Shown: positions 33,467 through 41,716 of the stretch, piece after piece
How the letters are laid out: every line of letters starts with the position of its first letter
Position numbering within the stretch: position 1 is the stretch's first letter
Assembly: GCA_025449975.1 (NCBI GenBank)
Contig: JANWIG010000047.1
Coordinates: forward strand, 22,083-86,082
DNA: 64,000 nucleotides
Reading direction: 5' to 3'
Source: Thermoactinomycetaceae bacterium
Lineage (GTDB): Bacteria > Bacillota > Bacilli > Thermoactinomycetales > Thermoactinomycetaceae
The notes under the pieces: generated by a model
Databases searched by the model: none
What the model saw: the letters and a program-made list of their open reading frames with translations, nothing else
Told to the model about the DNA's origin: nothing
Translations under genes and position numbers: made by a program

Positions 33467-33936
33467 GGGCGGAAAACCTGCTACCAGCGTTCTCGCTGCT
33501 TTTACTTACTCTTATCGTTTTCTAAGATATACTTAGGAACACATCTGCGAAAAGCAGGATGAGCACCGCTCATACGTTCGATTGTCCAGAAAATGATTGC
33601 TCTAAGCAATCCCCAAAAGGGATTACCGAGCAACGCCGCCTTTCATCCCACGATTCAAACCGTAGGCTTTCAGACTACATTTTCTGTAATATTTAGTCTA
33701 GTGAGAACACCATACATGTTAAAGATCATGGCTTTAACAGATACTTCTTCTTTTATTATATATATTTTTTTCATTTCGCCAACTTTTTATAACTTATTGG
33801 TTCAAAACAGGTCGATCCTGCGATCGCTTGGACAGAGTCGTTCAAAACAATCCCCAGAAAAGAAAGAGGATGACCGAACAATACTCCCTTTCATGTAGGT
33901 CAGGGGGATTTGCGAAGCCATCTCTTTGCTTAGTCT
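33467..33936. other. Gap between trxB and the thioesterase: repeat debris and a possible promoter
   Basis: About 470 bp lack a credible gene. The segment 33545-33612 is a 78%-identical copy of 34672-34735 (see repeat entries). A minus-strand TTGGCG-16-TATAAT pair (33755-33782) could drive trxB. The plus-strand ORF 33593-33898 has no ribosome-binding site and unlikely composition. Confidence 0.4.
33545..33612 (-). repeat. Repeat R, copy 1
   Basis: On the minus strand it begins TTGCTTAGAGCAATCATTTT. By manual alignment it shares 47 of 60 positions with copy 2 at 34672-34735. Both copies lie upstream, in the same orientation, of IS200/IS605-like remnants, so R is probably the left part of such elements. 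Confidence 0.55.
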
Positions 33937-34437
33937 TTATTCATCTGGTTTCATTTTTAGGATCTTTTCACTTTCACTTTGACGCCGGCTAAGAAAACGC
34001 AATTTTTTGCGAGTTGGCGCTGTCTCATATAGATGTTTCTCTTCATCTGTCTCAGGAACAATTTTCGGAACACGGACAGCTTTACCATTTTCATCAATCG
34101 CCACAAACGTTAAAAAAGAAGTAGTCGTCAATGTCTTTTCATGTGATGAAAGATTTTCTGAAGTGACTCGGACAAATACTTCCATCGATGTATTTCCTGT
34201 CCATGTGACAAACGCCTCTAAGGTTAAAATATCTCCGAGGCGTGCCGGATTGTAAAAATGGACGGAATCGATCGATGCCGTCACCACCAATTGCTGTGAA
34301 TGCCTCATTGCAGAAATGGCCCCTACCTCATCAATTAGCGCGAGCACGCGACCACCAAAAATGGTGCCATGCATGTTGGTATCAGGCGGTTGTACCAATA
34401 TACTCTTTATGGTGCGCGATTCGGAAACTGTCTTCAC
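33937..34437 (-). CDS. Hotdog-fold acyl-CoA thioesterase (YkhA-like)
   Basis: The 166-residue protein hydrolyses acyl-CoA thioesters. It has the hexameric thioesterase signature PPDTNMHGTIFGGRVLALIDEVGAISAMRH, then TASIDSVHFYNPARLGDIL and FVTWTGNTSMEVFVRV. The C-terminal RVPKIVPETDEEKHLYE matches YkhA-type enzymes. Start choice is uncertain: GTG 34437 has GGTGG five bases ahead, while the track's GTG 34452 has no site at all. The leader, including the first possible start codons, belongs to an IS remnant, so the gene may have lost its original translation start. Confidence 0.88.
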   Translation of the reverse strand: MKTVSESRTIKSILVQPPDTNMHGTIFGGRVLALIDEVGAISAMRHSQQLVVTASIDSVHFYNPARLGDILTLEAFVTWTGNTSMEVFVRVTSENLSSHEKTLTTTSFLTFVAIDENGKAVRVPKIVPETDEEKHLYETAPTRKKLRFLSRRQSESEKILKMKPDE

Positions 34438-34605
34438 ACTTGCCACCGTCACGAAAAACAGATCAAACTAGCTAAGAGCCTCCGTTTTATGGCTCCTCCT
34501 TAGCTTCACGTTTTTCGATAACGGCTTCCCTCCTTATTCATGTGATACTTACGAGAAACATTTCTTTGCAACTTCTACCTAAGAAATCAACGATCAAACC
34601 AGCTT
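34438..34605 (-). mobile_element. IS200/IS605-type remnant with TnpB fragment abutting the thioesterase gene
   Basis: On the minus strand the frame KLQR.VSRKYHMNKEGSRYRK (about 34505-34595) is the same TnpB segment as in the remnants at 45.9 and 55.8 kb. It is joined by deletion to a right-end-like piece (GAGCC..GGCTC hairpin, then TTTTTCGTGACGG at 34443-34456). This is homologous to the ends in front of the acyl-CoA synthetase and cca. No functional transposase remains. Confidence 0.65.
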
Positions 34606-34671
34606 AAAACGATCGGTCTACTCTTTCTTCGTCTTTGCTTCCATCCATCGGTCATGGTTGGGATCTCCAAG

Positions 34672-34735
34672 CAAGATTAGTACCGCCCATAAGTTCAATT
34701 ATATAGAAAATTGTTGCTCGAAGCATCCTTTCTTG
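34672..34735 (-). repeat. Repeat R, copy 2
   Basis: This is the second copy of repeat R, upstream of the TnpB fragment at 34.5 kb. Its minus strand reads ATGCTTCGAGCAACAATTTT. Confidence 0.55.
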
Positions 34736-34767
34736 TGAATCCTGAATCGCGCGATCTTTCCTTTTTC

Positions 34768-35673
34768 TTATAAACCAATCCTTTTTTGTTGTTGCGCTAA
34801 ATACAAAGCTCCTTTCGTAACAGAACCTTTCGGTATCACTATTTTTACCTGTGGAATGGTAGACTTGACTCGATGGATAAATGCCGTTCGTACCTGTTCC
34901 ACCTGTGCCAACACACTTCCGCTCATCGCCAATGTAATCGATTTCGGAAAACCGAGCTTTCGCCAGCAACGAAGCGTCGTTTTCCCCAATTCTTCACCCG
35001 CTCGGTGCAAGAGTTGAATCGCATGTTGTTCGCCCTCATTCGCCATCTCCACAATCACCGGAACCAAGGAGGCGATTTCCCCTTTATTGGAAGAATAGAC
35101 TGGGGATATCAAATGGCGCCGCTTGGAAACACCCAGAAAGTCGATCAACTTTTGACTAAATAAACTAACCGGTTGTCCTGTTTCCTCTTCACCGATCGCT
35201 TTTCGGATCGCTTGGATGGCAATCCAATAGCCGCTTCCCTCATCTCCCAACAGGTGTCCCCAACCTCCTGTAAAGATGCGCTTTCCTTGAAGCGTTCCTA
35301 AACAGACTGAGCCGGTACCCGAAATAGTTAATATTCCGTCTTTTCCTTTTAAAGCTGCCGTATGAGCCAACTGGACATCACTGATGATATGAAAAGGCGC
35401 TGGCAAAATCGGGCGCAAGGAGATTTCCATCGCTTGACGGCTGGTCATGCTTTCCAATCCGGCAATTCCGAGATATATCGCTAGGCATTTTTTGCGCTCT
35501 ACTCTTTCCAAACATAGTTGAACAGCCGCCCAAAGATGCCGGATGCTTTTCGCTATATCGACAGCCAAATTCGCAAAGCCGCTACTTCCTCGTGCAAGCT
35601 CATTTCCTTCCAGATCATAAGCGATTGCCTCCGTTTTTGTTCCTCCACCATCTACACCGATCACAAAAGTCAT
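34768..35673 (-). CDS. BadF/BadG-family sugar kinase, N-acetylglucosamine kinase-like
   Basis: The 301-residue ASKHA-fold kinase shows phosphate-1 loop VIGVDGGGTKTEAIAYD, YLGIAGLES, the phosphate-2 region ILTISGTGSVCLG, GGWGHLLGDEGSGYWIAIQAIRKA and the adenosine motif TLAMSGSVLAQ. These match GlcNAc/MurNAc kinases of the BadF type. It probably phosphorylates an amino sugar from chitobiose or cell-wall turnover. ATG 35673 overlaps the TGA of a decayed PTS IIA gene, and GGAGGG serves as its ribosome-binding site, so the gene was once part of a sugar-uptake operon. Confidence 0.85.
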   Translation of the reverse strand: MTFVIGVDGGGTKTEAIAYDLEGNELARGSSGFANLAVDIAKSIRHLWAAVQLCLERVERKKCLAIYLGIAGLESMTSRQAMEISLRPILPAPFHIISDVQLAHTAALKGKDGILTISGTGSVCLGTLQGKRIFTGGWGHLLGDEGSGYWIAIQAIRKAIGEEETGQPVSLFSQKLIDFLGVSKRRHLISPVYSSNKGEIASLVPVIVEMANEGEQHAIQLLHRAGEELGKTTLRCWRKLGFPKSITLAMSGSVLAQVEQVRTAFIHRVKSTIPQVKIVIPKGSVTKGALYLAQQQKRIGL

Positions 35674-35807
35674 TTTGTCCCTCCATCATGCAAATGTTTC
35701 ATGAAACGAATCAACCGCTTAACCAGTTTCTTTTCGGTTATCGCCGCCATCAGATGATCTTACGCATGAATCCATACATTGAAATACAGATTATTCCATC
35801 CGTGCAT
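35670..35807 (-). pseudogene. Truncated PTS cellobiose/chitobiose-type IIA remnant
   Basis: In the 380-bp gap upstream of the kinase, the minus strand reads FNVWIHA-stop-DHLMAAITEKKLVKRLIRFMKHLHDGG and ends with TGA overlapping the kinase ATG. This matches the tail of LicA/ChbA-type IIA enzymes (VHAQDHLMT...), with the conserved Gln codon changed to TAA at 35760-35762. Only the last ~45 codons remain. The rest of the gap is A/T-rich. It suggests the kinase formerly followed a beta-glucoside/chitobiose PTS. Confidence 0.6.
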
Positions 35808-35985
35808 ACTCTTATCTTAAACGATCGCTCAATATTTGTCTATATATTCCTATTAAAAATAATTTTCCCATTTCCATTATGCCGCTTCCAGATAGAGCAA
35901 AAGAATCATTGAATATTCGGAAATAGAGAAGGAGAATCAACGGACCCAAGAAATAATCCTTCTTCCCTGTTAGAAGGTAGAAAGG

Positions 35986-36032
35986 GATCGAAGCACACCA
36001 AATATCTTAGCACACGGTATGCTTCGATCTTT
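35986..36032 (-). terminator. Hairpin after the small ORF
   Basis: GATCGAAGCA / TGCTTCGATC with a 24-nt loop; only a weak T run follows on either strand. It lies 25-70 bp beyond the stop of the small gene. Confidence 0.45.
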
Positions 36033-36053
36033 ATAGATCTATATCATTGAAAG

Positions 36054-36257
36054 TTATTTTACAGAGATGGAACCTTTTTCTTTTGAACGGATGGAAGCCA
36101 TTTTCCAATGATCCATACAGACACGAATTCCTGACATTCCTTCTTTGCGCGCTTGTCTAAAGTGTTCTTTTGCTTCATCAGGAATGATCGGTTGTTTCTT
36201 CGCCTTTTCTCCTAAATCAAATATGAAATCGATCAGTTTATGAGCATGTTGACGCAT
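36054..36257 (-). CDS. Small hypothetical protein
   Basis: The 67-residue basic soluble protein is MRQHAHKLIDFIFDLGEKAKKQ...GMSGIRVCMDHWK. The track ORF adds 23 residues, but AAGGAGGGG sits six bases before ATG 36257, a strong signal. No family was recognised. It stands alone between the kinase region and the amidase gene, and its promoter is not evident. Confidence 0.65.
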   Translation of the reverse strand: MRQHAHKLIDFIFDLGEKAKKQPIIPDEAKEHFRQARKEGMSGIRVCMDHWKMASIRSKEKGSISVK

Positions 36258-36403
36258 CAAATTCCCCTCCTTATTCATTTTCTCTCTCACTTTGCCCAAA
36301 AACGATTTGTCAGCGTGGGTCGACAATACGCGCTTCTATAATAGGTCTACCCATTCAAATCCGAGGTGAAAACACTTTTTGCCAATCTCCACCTATTTAA
36401 AAA

Positions 36404-36440
36404 TAAAAAAGAAGCCTAGTCTACTACTAGAACTTCTTTT
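36404..36440 (-). terminator. Terminator of the amidase gene
   Basis: AGAAG-CTAGT...ACTAG-CTTCT hairpin with T runs on both sides. Confidence 0.65.
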
Positions 36441-36446
36441 ATTGAA

Positions 36447-37967
36447 TCATAGTTTCGGCGGAATGCGGTTTCTCGTTAATTGCTCATATGTATACGCATA
36501 GCGAATCAATTTTTGTTCTGTATAAGCTGAACTAGTAAACGTAATATTTAAAGGCTCACCATTTGATTTATAACCCGCTGGGACAGTAATGGATGGAAAG
36601 CCGGCAATAGCAGAAATATAACTATACTTATTATTAATAAATAAGATGGCATCCAAATCATATGTTTCCAAAAGAGCTTCGATCGTATTGTCCTTACAGA
36701 TCTTCTTAATCTCTTCTAATTTCTCTTGATACTCTTCTTCTGTCATCTTTAGATAATTGGCTCGCAATAATAAATCTTGTCCATATCTCCGGCGCCGATT
36801 GGGCTCTTGTTCATTAAACATAATAATCTCTTTCAAGCTCATATGTACTTGGTTTTTTTGTAAGTAATTTGTAAAGTCCCGCTTAAACTCATAACATAAC
36901 ACATCGATAAACATATAATAGACTTCTTCGTCGACACTCTCTCCTAACGGAATATCTGTTGTTACTTGCGCTCCTGCCTTCTTTAGATCTTCGATCGCCC
37001 GCTGAAAAAGATAAGCTTCATCGTTGGTCAATTCATGCATCATCTGCGGTACGCCAATGCGCGCTCCTTCTAAACTAGAAGAATCCAAGTTTTGTGTATA
37101 GTCGGTCCCTCCATACTGTTGCGACTCTTGAGTCGCTGGATCTTCGGGATCCATTCCAGCTGTAATCGTCAATACATAAGCAGCATCTTTGACACTTTTC
37201 GCCATCGGTCCTGGGGTATCAAAGGAAGAAGCTAACGGAATAATGCCAGAACGACTTAACAACCCTGTCGTCGGTTTGATTCCGACAATCGAATTTTGAC
37301 TAGAAGGGCTTAAAATAGAGCCTGCTGTCTCTGTTCCGATGGCTACCGTTACCAGATCGGCAGCCACAGCCACTCCTGACCCTGCACTTGAACCACCCGT
37401 ATCTAGCCGACCCGGTCCGTAAGGATTTAACGTTTGCCCTTTTTTACTGCTATACCCGTTGGGCATCTGGGATGAGACAAAGTTAGCAAATTCAGTTAAA
37501 TTGGACTTTCCCAATATAATCGCACCTGCTTCTCTCAATTTTCGAACAATAAAAGCATCTCGTTTGGTTCGAAAATGCGTTAGCGCAAACACTCCCGCCG
37601 AAGTCGCCATCGGCTCTTTGGTTTCAATATTTTCCTTGATTAAAACGGGTATGCCATGCAATGGACTTCTCACTCTTCCCTTTCGTCTCTCTCGATCCAA
37701 TCGCCAAGCATCACTAATCACATCTTGATTGATCTCGGAAACGGAGTTTAACATCACCCCACTCTGATCGACTCGTTTAATCCGAGATAAATAGATCACA
37801 ACCAAATCACGCGCGGACAGTCGACCTTCTTGCATATATGTCTGTAACTGATCAATCGTCGCCCCCAAAACCAGTTTCTCCTTTTTGGTAATACGCGAAG
37901 GATCAGAATCATACAAAATTTGATTGATATAAGCTACGATGCGTTGAGAATCATAGGAATTTTTCAT
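36447..37967 (-). CDS. Amidase-signature family hydrolase
   Basis: The 506-residue enzyme of the GatA-like amidase family has catalytic Lys in HGIPVLIKENIET, the Gly/Ser-rich core TGGSSAGSGVAVAADLVTVAIGTETAGSILSPSS (cis-Ser and nucleophile Ser), and STGLLSRSGIIP-type structure after it (TTGLLSRSGIIPL). There is no signal peptide. The C-terminal PSITVPAGYKSNGEPLNITF is typical of peptide/acyl amidases of this branch rather than the tRNA transamidase, and no gatB/gatC lies nearby. The substrate is unknown. The ATG has AGGGGATGAGGAG ahead. Confidence 0.9.
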   Translation of the reverse strand: MKNSYDSQRIVAYINQILYDSDPSRITKKEKLVLGATIDQLQTYMQEGRLSARDLVVIYLSRIKRVDQSGVMLNSVSEINQDVISDAWRLDRERRKGRVRSPLHGIPVLIKENIETKEPMATSAGVFALTHFRTKRDAFIVRKLREAGAIILGKSNLTEFANFVSSQMPNGYSSKKGQTLNPYGPGRLDTGGSSAGSGVAVAADLVTVAIGTETAGSILSPSSQNSIVGIKPTTGLLSRSGIIPLASSFDTPGPMAKSVKDAAYVLTITAGMDPEDPATQESQQYGGTDYTQNLDSSSLEGARIGVPQMMHELTNDEAYLFQRAIEDLKKAGAQVTTDIPLGESVDEEVYYMFIDVLCYEFKRDFTNYLQKNQVHMSLKEIIMFNEQEPNRRRRYGQDLLLRANYLKMTEEEYQEKLEEIKKICKDNTIEALLETYDLDAILFINNKYSYISAIAGFPSITVPAGYKSNGEPLNITFTSSAYTEQKLIRYAYTYEQLTRNRIPPKL

Positions 37968-38217
37968 CTCCTCATCCCCTTTTTCATATAAAATACTTTA
38001 TCTTAACCCTTTATCTATTATTAATCTATTATTTCTTTGATAAATGAATTTAAATTCCTTCCATTTCATCGAGAGTTCTCTAAGGAAATCATTCATGAAT
38101 GTTTAGCATCACTTGTCTCACAACTAAGATCGATTAAGAAAATATTAAATGCTCATTTCCTATTAGACAACATCCTCAGTTATTTTTTTTAATTATTTTC
38201 AATGATCGTCATTCCAT
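37968..38217. other. A/T-rich intergenic stretch
   Basis: Nothing supportable was seen beyond promoter-like A/T sequence for the amidase gene and a small ATTCATGAAT palindrome near 38090. Confidence 0.4.
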
Positions 38218-38266
38218 AAAAAACAGGCTTTTTGCCTCCGATAATAGAGGCAAAAGCCTGTTTTGC
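38218..38266. terminator. Bidirectional terminator of yvbH
   Basis: AAAACAGGCTTTTTGCCTC pairs with GAGGCAAAAGCCTGTTTT (one bulge, 8-nt loop), with T/A runs on both sides. Confidence 0.85.
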
Positions 38267-38291
38267 TCCTTGATCTCTTCCCTGATTCGCT

Positions 38292-38909
38292 TTATTTATG
38301 ATGAATATAGCGCTCAAAGACAAAGCCATAATCTTTAGGCCGATATTGCTCTCTAGCTTGCATCAACCATGAGAAAGCATATTGATGCAACTTTTTATAT
38401 TGATCGACAAAATCTTTTTCAATCTCTCCTGTCCGACTAAATGTTTTTGTCGCTATATCGAGACTTTCTTTCGCAAAACCAAAATAAACCTCATTGTCGT
38501 GAGTGATTTCTTCTAATTTGATCAGTGCTTTATATAATCCCTTGATTTCGTCAAGATACCGTTTGTGTACATCTATCGAGTAACTTTCTTTTCCAATGCG
38601 AAATTTTAACTCAATATCTAAATCAACCGTTCCAGCTGTCTCGATCATTACTTTGGAAATTTTATTGTTTTGATAACTAAACCGACGAAGCGTCCGCTTT
38701 TTACTGGTTGCACTGGTGCCATCCAAATGGATCAGCGCATAATTCGTAAAACAATATTCATCGCTTTTGGATTTGATCAAAAAATAAATTTTTTCGTCAT
38801 CCTCGCTGATTATATAATCATCTGCATCCACTTTGTCATAGTCTTGCGGTTTGATCACTGAACCGATGTCGCTAAGTCCAAGGATATCTGACGCTACCTT
38901 TTTAAACAT
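38292..38909 (-). CDS. yvbH: Bacterial PH-domain protein, YvbH family
   Basis: The 205-residue cytoplasmic protein has an N-terminal bacterial PH domain (VASDILGLSDIGSVI, ...EKIYFLIKSKSDEYCFTNYALIHLDGTSATSKKRTLRRFSY, IETAGTVDLDIELKFRIG) and a helical C-terminal extension (YKALIKLEEITHDN...FVDQYKKLHQYAFSWLMQAREQYRPKDYGFVFERYI). This two-part layout is that of B. subtilis YvbH. The function is unknown. It is monocistronic. Confidence 0.8.
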   Translation of the reverse strand: MFKKVASDILGLSDIGSVIKPQDYDKVDADDYIISEDDEKIYFLIKSKSDEYCFTNYALIHLDGTSATSKKRTLRRFSYQNNKISKVMIETAGTVDLDIELKFRIGKESYSIDVHKRYLDEIKGLYKALIKLEEITHDNEVYFGFAKESLDIATKTFSRTGEIEKDFVDQYKKLHQYAFSWLMQAREQYRPKDYGFVFERYIHHK

Positions 38910-39084
38910 TGGATCAAATCCCTCACTTTTAATCTAGAAATATTTTTTCAAAATTAATTATATCATATAATATCGTAGAAATATGGCGTCGAAAGAGAAT
39001 CAAGCACTTAACTTTATCTTAACTTCGCTTCGAAAAAGGGATCTGAACACACAGGATCTATGCCACGGGAACTGATTTTAAGAC

Positions 39085-39118
39085 AAAAAAAGCAGCGATC
39101 CGGATCTTCGATCGCTGC
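39085..39118 (-). terminator. Terminator of tRNA-Leu
   Basis: GCAGCGATC / GATCGCTGC with a 9-nt loop, then TTTTTTT on the minus strand. Confidence 0.85.
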
Positions 39119-39137
39119 CTCTTTATGCATGATTTTT

Positions 39138-39226
39138 TGGTGCCGAGGGCCGGACTCGAACCGGCACGATAGTTACCTATCGCAGGATTTTAAGTCCTGT
39201 GCGTCTGCCTATTCCGCCACCCCGGC
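39138..39226 (-). tRNA. tRNA-Leu (anticodon UAA)
   Basis: The 89-nt class II tRNA reads GCCGGGG at the 5' end and CCTCGGC-A-CCA at the 3' end, with CCA encoded. The anticodon loop is CTTAAAA (UAA), the variable arm is GATAGGTAACTATC, and the T-loop is GGTTCGAGTCC. All stems close. It is an isolated single tRNA with its own promoter and terminator. Confidence 0.97.
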
Positions 39227-39258
39227 ATAATCTAGATTATATGGTCGGAACATTTCCC

Positions 39259-39287
39259 ATTATAGCACCCTTTCTATTCCTCTGCAA
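39259..39287 (-). promoter_or_regulatory. Promoter of tRNA-Leu
   Basis: TTGCAG-17-TATAAT on the minus strand, ending 33 bp before the mature tRNA. Confidence 0.75.
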
Positions 39288-39358
39288 CAATTTTCATCTT
39301 TACGTAAAGATAAGAAAAGCACCTCAATAAAAAGAGGTACTTTGAAAAAAAACGAAAG

Positions 39359-40189
39359 TTAAAAATCAAAATTATCTGGATCCGGTCCAAAACGATGGTT
39401 CCGATTGAGCTGGTCGATGCGATTCATATCTTCTTCCGATAATTCAAAGTCAAAAATCTCGGAGTTCTCGATGATTCGTTTTTCATTCACCGATTTAGGA
39501 ATCGTAACAACCTGATGTTGCAAATCCCAACGCAGTACGATTTGCGCTGGTGTTTTTTGATATTTCTCGGCAATTTGACGGATGGTTTCATCTTTCACGA
39601 CATGACCCATCATCAGCGGGCTCCATGCTTCCACTTGAATCTGCTGCTCTTTACAAAAGGCACGCAATTCTTCTTGGGTTAAATAGGGGTGAAACTCCAC
39701 TTGATTGACAGCGGGCTTGATCTCACAGTCCATCATCAGATCTTCAAGATGATGAATTTGAAAATTGCTTACGCCAATCGATCGCACCCGTCCATCGCGA
39801 TATAAAGTTTCCAGCGCTTTCCATGTCTCTTTATATTTTCCTTTGACCGGCCAATGGATTAAATACAAATCAAGGTAATCGACTTGTAAGCGACGACAGC
39901 TTTTCTCAAAAGCTTCTAAAGTAGAATCATATCCTTGCGCTTTATTCCAAACTTTACTGGTTAGAAAAAGCTCTTCCCGATCAATGCCAACACGCCGAAT
40001 CGCTCTGCCCACTCCGGTTTCATTGCGATAGATCTGTGCCGTATCGATACTTCGATAGCCTGTATGGATCGCCACTTCGACCGCATGTTCCACTTCTTCC
40101 CCATCTTGTGCTTTCCATACTCCCAAACCGAGCCAAGGCATTTTCACTCCATTATTTAACGTGACTGTATCATGAATTCGATGCACCAT
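39359..40189 (-). CDS. Aldo/keto reductase
   Basis: This 276-residue NADPH-dependent TIM-barrel reductase has family blocks GYRSIDTAQIYRNETGVG (catalytic Asp and Tyr), LTSKVWNKAQGYD (Lys), LYLIHWPVKGK (His), SIGVSNFQIHHLEDL, and IPKSVNEKRIIENSEIFDFELSEEDM near the end. It resembles the glyoxal/methylglyoxal reductase group (YvgN-like). The track adds 38 residues; ATG 40189 fits the family start, with GGTGG about 10 bases upstream. Confidence 0.9.
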   Translation of the reverse strand: MVHRIHDTVTLNNGVKMPWLGLGVWKAQDGEEVEHAVEVAIHTGYRSIDTAQIYRNETGVGRAIRRVGIDREELFLTSKVWNKAQGYDSTLEAFEKSCRRLQVDYLDLYLIHWPVKGKYKETWKALETLYRDGRVRSIGVSNFQIHHLEDLMMDCEIKPAVNQVEFHPYLTQEELRAFCKEQQIQVEAWSPLMMGHVVKDETIRQIAEKYQKTPAQIVLRWDLQHQVVTIPKSVNEKRIIENSEIFDFELSEEDMNRIDQLNRNHRFGPDPDNFDF

Positions 40190-40354
40190 AGTTGGACAAC
40201 CACCTATCTCAAGATTGTTTTTATCATTTATTCTAACACTTTTAGGCAATTTACAATCATTTGCTTGAGAATCGCCCCTTGTGTGCGCTAAAGGCCATCT
40301 CAAAAGCTAATAGGTTTACTTTTAAGACAGCCCTCTCTATTCAGATCGCTTTGG

Positions 40355-41335
40355 TCAAATGACTATGTAGTTGTTTTCTTTCAATAGAAATTGAATCAAC
40401 TGTAACAAGTGACCTTTCAACGCTTCCATGTTTTTAATTTTATGTTGTTTTGGATTGTTATTTACCCAGACTTCTTTTACTCTCGCTCCTTTTCTGGTCT
40501 GTTCAAACTCAATTTCATAGATACAATAGCCTGTCCAACTGCGATAGAAGTAGAGTTTATTCTCTTCAAAGAAGATAAACCATTGATCGTCCATCTCTCT
40601 TGGGATAAATCCATATTTTATCTGTCCAAACTCTTTTTTATTTAGATCTAACTCAAAAGGCAATTTTAACCATTCTTCTGGTAATGGCTGCGTTTTCCAG
40701 CTGCTTCGGGTTGCGCGTACTTTGTTTCGGGAACCCGAATTGACTTGCATGGGTTCTTGGATCCGCATTAAGCTTTGATTAAAAGCATTTAAGGTTTTGT
40801 CATCAAATAAAACAAAACGCACTTCTTGCAAGATATTCTCTTCCTGATTTAAAAACTCCATGACGGATTGGATTCCGATCATCGCTGCCAGTTTGATGGG
40901 AAAACGGTTGGCTCCCGTACTGATTGCCGGAAAAGCAATCGTACTTACCCCTAGCTTATTGGCTAACCGTAGGCTATTGATATAAGCATTTTTGAGAAGG
41001 ATGATTTCTTGTTTTTCTCCTCTATTCCAGCGCGGACCCACTGTATGAATCAGATAAAGCGCTTTTAAATTTCCAGCACTGGTAAGCACCGCTTCACCAA
41101 TCGGACAACCCCCAAATCGCTCTTGCAATTTACGGCAGTCCCTACTAATGGCTGGACCACCTTTTTCACGAATCACTTCATCTACACCTGCTCCTCCGGC
41201 TAAGAGAGAGTTCGTTGCATTGACAATTATATCTACATCTTCTTCTGTAATATCGCCTTTTTTTAGAACGATCTCTGCTTTCTTTACTTTTATTCTTTTC
41301 ATATCGATCTGGTACTCGCTATGTAATAGTACCAT
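40355..41335 (-). CDS. Macro-domain protein fused to an uncharacterised C-terminal domain
   Basis: The 326-residue protein opens with a macro domain (residues about 12-190). Motifs are GDITEEDVDIIVNATNSLLAGGAGVDEVIREKGG (ADP-ribose binding loop and catalytic-type Asn), HTVGPRW and IAFPAISTGANRFP. The remaining ~130 residues (ELDLNKKEFGQIKYGFIPREMDDQWFIFFEENKLYFYRSWTGYCIYEIEFEQ) form a separate module that I recall seeing alone in small proteins. Macro domains bind or remove ADP-ribose, so this could be a hydrolase coupled to a partner-binding module. AAGGGGG lies just before ATG 41335; an internal ATG at 41302 is also possible. Confidence 0.8.
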   Translation of the reverse strand: MVLLHSEYQIDMKRIKVKKAEIVLKKGDITEEDVDIIVNATNSLLAGGAGVDEVIREKGGPAISRDCRKLQERFGGCPIGEAVLTSAGNLKALYLIHTVGPRWNRGEKQEIILLKNAYINSLRLANKLGVSTIAFPAISTGANRFPIKLAAMIGIQSVMEFLNQEENILQEVRFVLFDDKTLNAFNQSLMRIQEPMQVNSGSRNKVRATRSSWKTQPLPEEWLKLPFELDLNKKEFGQIKYGFIPREMDDQWFIFFEENKLYFYRSWTGYCIYEIEFEQTRKGARVKEVWVNNNPKQHKIKNMEALKGHLLQLIQFLLKENNYIVI

Positions 41336-41688
41336 TTCCCCCTTTCCCTACAATCCGCCTTCGCTTGAGCGATTGAACCGATTAGCTTATCTAAAAAAAA
41401 TAAACTGTCTTACCAGACCAGCTGTCTCCTTTAGCTACAGGTACAAAAGACTCAAACGAAGCCTCTCTTTACAATCTGCAGCTGATGTTTTGTTAATGTA
41501 TTCCTAAAAAAACAACAAAAACAAATAACAATTTTTCCAATAAAAATGTTTTTCTATATTTAATCCTCGAATCCTCCTATTCACATCTATAATGTTTAAT
41601 ATAACGATTCTTTTATTATTTTAACAGTCATTTTTCCGCAATTTGTCTATAAATTTACGCAAAAAATAAGAACATTTTTATCATCTAT
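41336..41688. other. Intergenic stretch without a gene
   Basis: About 350 bp of A/T-rich sequence between the macro-domain gene and mtnA. I saw no gene with a ribosome-binding site, no riboswitch core and no IS end. Confidence 0.4.
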
Positions 41689-41715
41689 AAAAAACCTATC
41701 CCATATAAGGATAGG
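41689..41715 (-). terminator. Terminator of mtnA
   Basis: CCTATCC / GGATAGG with a 7-nt loop; the minus strand continues TTTTTT. Confidence 0.85.
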
Positions 41716-41716
41716 C

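Noticed and set aside
33593-33898. 101-codon plus-strand ORF between trxB and the thioesterase
   Set aside because: No ribosome-binding site, overlaps repeat R and a likely minus-strand promoter.
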